A stretch of DNA of 64,000 bases from Aspidapion aeneum (taxonomy: Eukaryota; Arthropoda; Insecta; Coleoptera; Brentidae). The translations under genes were made by a program, and so were the position numbers. Each line of letters begins with the position of its first letter. Positions within the stretch are counted from its first letter, which is position 1. The stretch spans positions 87,501,207-87,565,206 of the forward strand of contig OY755039.1 of assembly GCA_963576565.1 (NCBI GenBank). Reading direction: 5' to 3'. Under the pieces are notes generated by a model that had not been told where the DNA came from, did not search any database, and saw only the letters and a program-made list of their open reading frames with translations. Of the stretch, positions 62,520 through 64,000 are shown piece after piece.

Positions 62520-64000
62520 AAATCCTTTTTGTATCAATTTTTAGCCGTTTAATTAGCGATTCGTCAAATGTTTTATATTTTTAAATATTAACGCAGATTT
62601 ATCGAACTAATCCGTTAAATAAAAAAAACACTGGTAAGGGATTAAGTGATATATACAATGCTTTATCCGATTGGATTACAGTCATTAAAATTTTGTGTCT
62701 TTGTAAAATGCCAATCGCGGATTTGAGGGGGGTAAGTGGTAATGACACCCCCCCTAGAAAAAAAATACATTCACTTTTTGTTAATAATTAAAGGGAAAAT
62801 AGGAGAAATACCCATCTAGAAAAAGGAATTATATTACATATAATTTTTTCGTCGACTATTACCCCTCCCACTTAGATTTTGACCCAGATCCGCGCTTGGG
62901 TAATACTAGATTCAGTGGCAGCTGGTGAAAGATGAAGAATTCCTTCACAATTTTAGAAAATATTAAATGTATACTTTTAAATCATTTAATACACAGAAAA
63001 AAATAATAATTTTAAATATTATGGCAAAAAGGGCCTACTTTGGCCTACTTATGGTAACTTTTTGCCTACAGGTCATCCCCACTATTACTACTAGTGCGAT
63101 AAAGTTCTTTACAGCACTGGAGTAGGTAAAATATTTGAACCCTCTCTTCATAATCCCTGTAGCCACCCATCCTCACGAAATCCTTTTTTGATCAATTTTT
63201 AGCCATTTAATATATTTTTAAATATTAACGCAGATTTATCAAATTAATCCGTTAAATAAAAAAAACACTGGTAAGGGATCAAGTGATATATACAATGCTT
63301 TATCCGATTGGATTACAGTTATTAAAATTTTGTGTCTTTGTAAAATGCCAATCGCGGATTTGAGGGGGGGTAACGTGGTAATTAATCCCCCCGTAGAAAA
63401 TTAAATATGCAATTTTTGTTCATAAAGAATTACCCCCCCTAGAAAAAAAAATATATTACAAATAATTTTTTCGTCGACTATTACCCCCCCCCCCCCCCCC
63501 CCTCCTTATATTTTGACCCAGATCCGCGCTTGGGTAATCCTAGATTCAGTGGCAGCTGGTGAAAGGTGAACGATTTCATCACTAAAGAAAAATTAAGTAA
63601 AAGGAAAATTTAAGAAAATATTAAATGTATAATTTTAATTCATTTAATACACATAAAGAAATTATAATATTAAATATTATGGCAAAAATGGCCTTCTTTG
63701 GCCGACTTATGGTAACCTACGAGTAATCCTCACTACAACTACTAAATAATACATATTGATTAAACCTGCGGTAAAGTACTACTTTCCGCACGCAAATGAG
63801 TGCGGTAAAGTACACTTTACAGCACGAGAGTAGGTAAAATATTTGAACCCTCTCTACATACCCCCCTGTAGCCGCCCACCCCCACCAACTTAATTTGCCA
63901 TGGGTCAAATGTTTTATATTTTTAAATATTAACGCAGATTTATCTAAATAATCCGTTAAATGAAAAAAAAACACTGATAAGGGATTAAGTGATACAATGC
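62520..64000. repeat. Tandem array of ~640-700-bp units running off the window
   Basis: TTTTTAAATATTAACGCAGA recurs at about 62573, 63210 and 63914. Each copy is followed by AATCCGTTAAAT, AACACTGGTAAGGGAT, ATACAATGC and, in the first two, TATCCGATTGGATTACAG and GCCAATCGCGGATTTGAGGG. The next part, GATCCGCGCTTGGGTAAT and TTCAGTGGCAGCTGGTGAAA, occurs twice. Each unit embeds a GGGGGTAAT palindromic element like that at 21958-22095. Poly-C runs vary in length between units. Confidence 0.8.

Overview
The window looks like AT-rich nuclear DNA from an insect with a large, transposon-filled genome. The best host evidence is a pair of minus-strand exons (42824-42946 and 39507-39657). Their splice sites and reading phase fit each other, and together they encode the start of an SLC36 / 'pathetic'-type proton-coupled amino acid transporter. 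No further exons were recognised to the left or right. Much of the rest is therefore probably intron or upstream DNA of this gene, filled with mobile elements. The insect order cannot be read from the sequence.

Layout. 1-5.7 kb: small inverted-repeat elements and degraded repeats. 5.9-8.9 kb: a Penelope-like element (reverse transcriptase plus GIY-YIG nuclease) sitting inside an RTE-like LINE. 9.8-10.5, 16.3-16.8, 23.8-24.5 and 25.7-25.9 kb: four copies of a family built like Helentron-associated elements (subterminal inverted repeats, TG-rich core, conserved 3' hairpin), two of them carrying nested MITEs. 12.3-14.3 kb: a decayed Crypton (tyrosine recombinase) followed head-to-tail by an internally deleted relative, with long imperfect hairpins between and around them; a second Crypton remnant lies at 35.9-37.0 kb. 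15.0-15.8 kb: a ~138-bp satellite. 18-33 kb: palindromic elements, hAT-type MITEs with 8-bp target duplications, an 800-bp foldback element with a 9-bp duplication, and LINE remnants. 34.2-35.9 kb: a large foldback element. 39.5-42.9 kb: the two SLC36 exons, separated by a LINE remnant and several nested elements, including a tRNA-like palindrome. 43.4-50.6 kb: a complete but disabled BEL/Pao retrotransposon (two LTRs, TATAT target duplication). 51.9-58.6 kb: a young Gypsy-type retrotransposon (417-bp LTRs differing at about three sites, ATAT duplication, PBS, polypurine tract, gag and pol) whose pol has one stop and one frameshift. 59.5-60.7 kb: a 1.2-kb hairpin element inserted at TA in a repeat whose uninterrupted relative lies at 2.7-3.2 kb. 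62.5 kb to the end: tandem ~640-700-bp repeats running off the window.

Most notable observation. The Gypsy-type element carries a tandem array in its untranslated leader in which seven successive positions match TTCnnGAAnnTTC, the three-unit heat-shock element. Its LTR has two GAAnnTTC dyads just upstream of a well-spaced TATA/initiator promoter. This suggests a heat- or stress-responsive retrotransposon, or an array of protein sites comparable to the repeated sites in the leader of Drosophila gypsy. The second most notable is the Crypton tandem with hairpin ends.

All boundaries, repeat matches and divergence counts were made by eye; no alignment or database search was run.
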